A DNA stretch of 64,000 nucleotides from Desulfovibrio sp. UIB00 (lineage in GTDB: Bacteria; Desulfobacterota; Desulfovibrionia; Desulfovibrionales; Desulfovibrionaceae): NCBI RefSeq assembly GCF_022508225.1, contig NZ_JAETXJ010000008.1, positions 62,001 through 126,000 on the forward strand, in the 5' to 3' direction. This document shows, in pieces, positions 62,789 through 64,000 of this stretch (position 1 is its first letter; every line of letters begins with the position of its first letter). The translations under genes and the position numbers were made by a program. The notes beneath the pieces are model-generated. The model was not told the DNA's origin. It did not search any database and worked only from the letters and a program-made list of their open reading frames with translations.

Positions 62789-64000
62789 ATGCCACAGACG
62801 CTTGCGCAAAAAATTTTGCAAGCCCACACAGACGAAGTTGTGGAACAGGACGGCCAGATTGTTCAGTGCCGCGTGTCGCTGGTGCTCGCCAACGATATCA
62901 CCGGGCCGCTGGCCATCAAATCTTTCAAGGGAATGGGCGCGGAAAAGGTTTTTGACAAAGACAAGATCGCTCTGGTCATGGATCACTTTACGCCGCAAAA
63001 AGATATTGATTCCGCCAATCAGGTCATGGTGACGCGCAAGTTCGCCGAAGAACAGAACATCACCCACTATTACGAAGGCGGCGACTGCGGCGTGGAGCAC
63101 ACCCTGCTGCCCGAGCAGGGACTTGTGGGCCCCGGCGATGTGGTCATTGGCGCAGACAGCCACACCTGCACCTACGGCGGCATCGGCGCTTTTGCCACGG
63201 GTATGGGCTCTACTGATATCGCCGCCGCAATGGCGCTGGGCGAAACATGGTTCAAGGTGCCTTCCACCATCCGCGTGAACATCAACGGTCAGATGCCCAA
63301 GTGGCTGCGCGGCAAAGATCTGATGCTCATGCTCATCGGCGCCATCGGCGTGGACGGCGCTCTCTACAAGGCCCTGGAATTCGGCGGCTCTGTGGTGGAC
63401 GATCTTTCTGTTGAAGGCCGCCTGTGCATGGCAAACATGGCTATTGAAGCTGGCGGCAAGGTGGGCCTGTTTGCCGTGGACGCCAAAACGCGCACCTACT
63501 GTGCGGAGCACAAGCGCCCCGGCCTGACGCAGGATCTGGCCGCAGACCCCGGCGCGGTTTACGAGCGCGTAGTCAATATTGACGTGACCGGCAAGGAGCC
63601 TGTGGTGGCCTGCCCGCACCTGCCCTCCAACGTCAAGCCTGTTTCCGAGGTGCGTGATACGCCCATCCAGCAGGTGGTTATCGGTTCCTGCACCAATGGC
63701 CGCATCAGCGACATGCGTGACGCCGCCGAAGTGCTGCGGGGCCGCAAGGTTGCCAAGCACCTGCGCTGTATTGTGCTGCCCTCCACGCCCACGGTATGGA
63801 AGCAGTGCCTCAAGGAAGGCCTCATCGAAACCTTCATGGAATCCGGCTGCGTGGTCGGCCCCTGCACATGCGGCCCCTGCCTTGGCGGTCACATGGGCAT
63901 TCTGGGCGATGGAGAACGCGCCGTGGCCACCACCAACCGTAACTTCAAGGGCCGTATGGGCAGCTTGAGTTCCGAGGTTTATCTGGCAAGCCCCATCGTG
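62789..64000 (+). CDS. leuC: 3-isopropylmalate dehydratase large subunit, N-terminal part (cut by window edge)
   Basis: 404 codons are present with no stop before the right edge. It isomerises 2- to 3-isopropylmalate with LeuD and belongs to the aconitase superfamily. IGADSHTCTYGGIGAFATGMG, VIGSCTNGRISD and the cluster cysteines in GPCTCGPCLGGHMG are visible, so a 4Fe-4S cluster is bound. The compact form without the extra N-terminal segment matches the archaeal/bacterial LeuC type. The ATG at 62789 has AAGGAG upstream. Probably co-transcribed with leuA. Confidence 0.96.
   Translation, partial: MPQTLAQKILQAHTDEVVEQDGQIVQCRVSLVLANDITGPLAIKSFKGMGAEKVFDKDKIALVMDHFTPQKDIDSANQVMVTRKFAEEQNITHYYEGGDCGVEHTLLPEQGLVGPGDVVIGADSHTCTYGGIGAFATGMGSTDIAAAMALGETWFKVPSTIRVNINGQMPKWLRGKDLMLMLIGAIGVDGALYKALEFGGSVVDDLSVEGRLCMANMAIEAGGKVGLFAVDAKTRTYCAEHKRPGLTQDLAADPGAVYERVVNIDVTGKEPVVACPHLPSNVKPVSEVRDTPIQQVVIGSCTNGRISDMRDAAEVLRGRKVAKHLRCIVLPSTPTVWKQCLKEGLIETFMESGCVVGPCTCGPCLGGHMGILGDGERAVATTNRNFKGRMGSLSSEVYLASPIV

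Noticed and set aside
1..64000. CRISPR arrays, insertion sequences, prophage genes, rRNA
   Set aside because: No regularly spaced repeats, transposase or integrase motifs, phage structural genes or rRNA signatures were seen on either strand.

Overview
The window reads as chromosomal DNA of a GC-rich, Gram-negative sulfate reducer of the Desulfovibrio group, closest in gene content to nitrate-respiring Desulfovibrio desulfuricans-type strains. Reasons: a complete dsrMKJOP membrane complex operon, a homo-oligomeric-type ATP sulfurylase (sat), a periplasmic nitrate reductase operon of the napC-napM-napA-napD-napG-napH kind without napB, many c-type cytochrome motifs, and a fused carboxyltransferase next to biotin carboxylase. 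The species assignment is inference. The evidence is gene content read by eye, with no database search.

Layout. (1) 1-10830: a divergent cluster that looks like assembly and export of an unusual lipid or glycolipid. It has a truncated polysaccharide deacetylase, a family-4-like glycosyltransferase, an alpha-oxoamine synthase (serine palmitoyltransferase/BioF fold), a polyketide-synthase-like protein with AT and ACP domains but no ketosynthase, a TolC-like lipoprotein, an HlyD-like adaptor and a Wzx-like flippase. This is the best candidate for an undescribed system. (2) 10986-15088: an orphan Tat-exported iron-sulfur protein with a four-helix membrane partner, rlmN, and an HD-domain protein with a decayed tRNA nucleotidyltransferase head. 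(3) 15300-24901: sulfate respiration and redox genes: dsrMKJOP behind an RsbRD-like gene, a VKOR-thioredoxin fusion, sat, ssb. (4) 24936-30080: an acetyl-CoA carboxylase set (a divergent biotin carrier, fused carboxyltransferase, biotin carboxylase). (5) 30396-47796: mostly housekeeping and envelope genes (purine nucleoside phosphorylase, typA/bipA, a soluble two-repeat sensor-like protein behind an AT-rich leader with a C9 tract, thiM, a DsrE-like protein, tamA-tamB, MOSC, GNAT, UV endonuclease, secreted hydrolase). (6) 48133-53301: the nap operon behind a region with long inverted repeats. (7) 53302-54537: a small AT-rich patch with an FRG-domain gene abutting tRNA-Leu(UAA), probably acquired. 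(8) 54546-64000: pgpA, infA, lgt, moaC, a DUF457-type membrane protein, a lipoprotein, psd-pssA, then leuA and the start of leuC.

Together, sat supplies the first step of sulfate activation, and DsrMKJOP links the quinone pool to the terminal sulfite-reduction system. The nap operon adds nitrate as an alternative acceptor. ACC, Psd, PssA, PgpA and Lgt cover membrane lipid and lipoprotein synthesis, and TamAB covers envelope assembly. No rRNA, CRISPR array, insertion sequence, integrase or prophage gene was seen. Many long open frames opposite real genes are GC-driven shadows and are left out.
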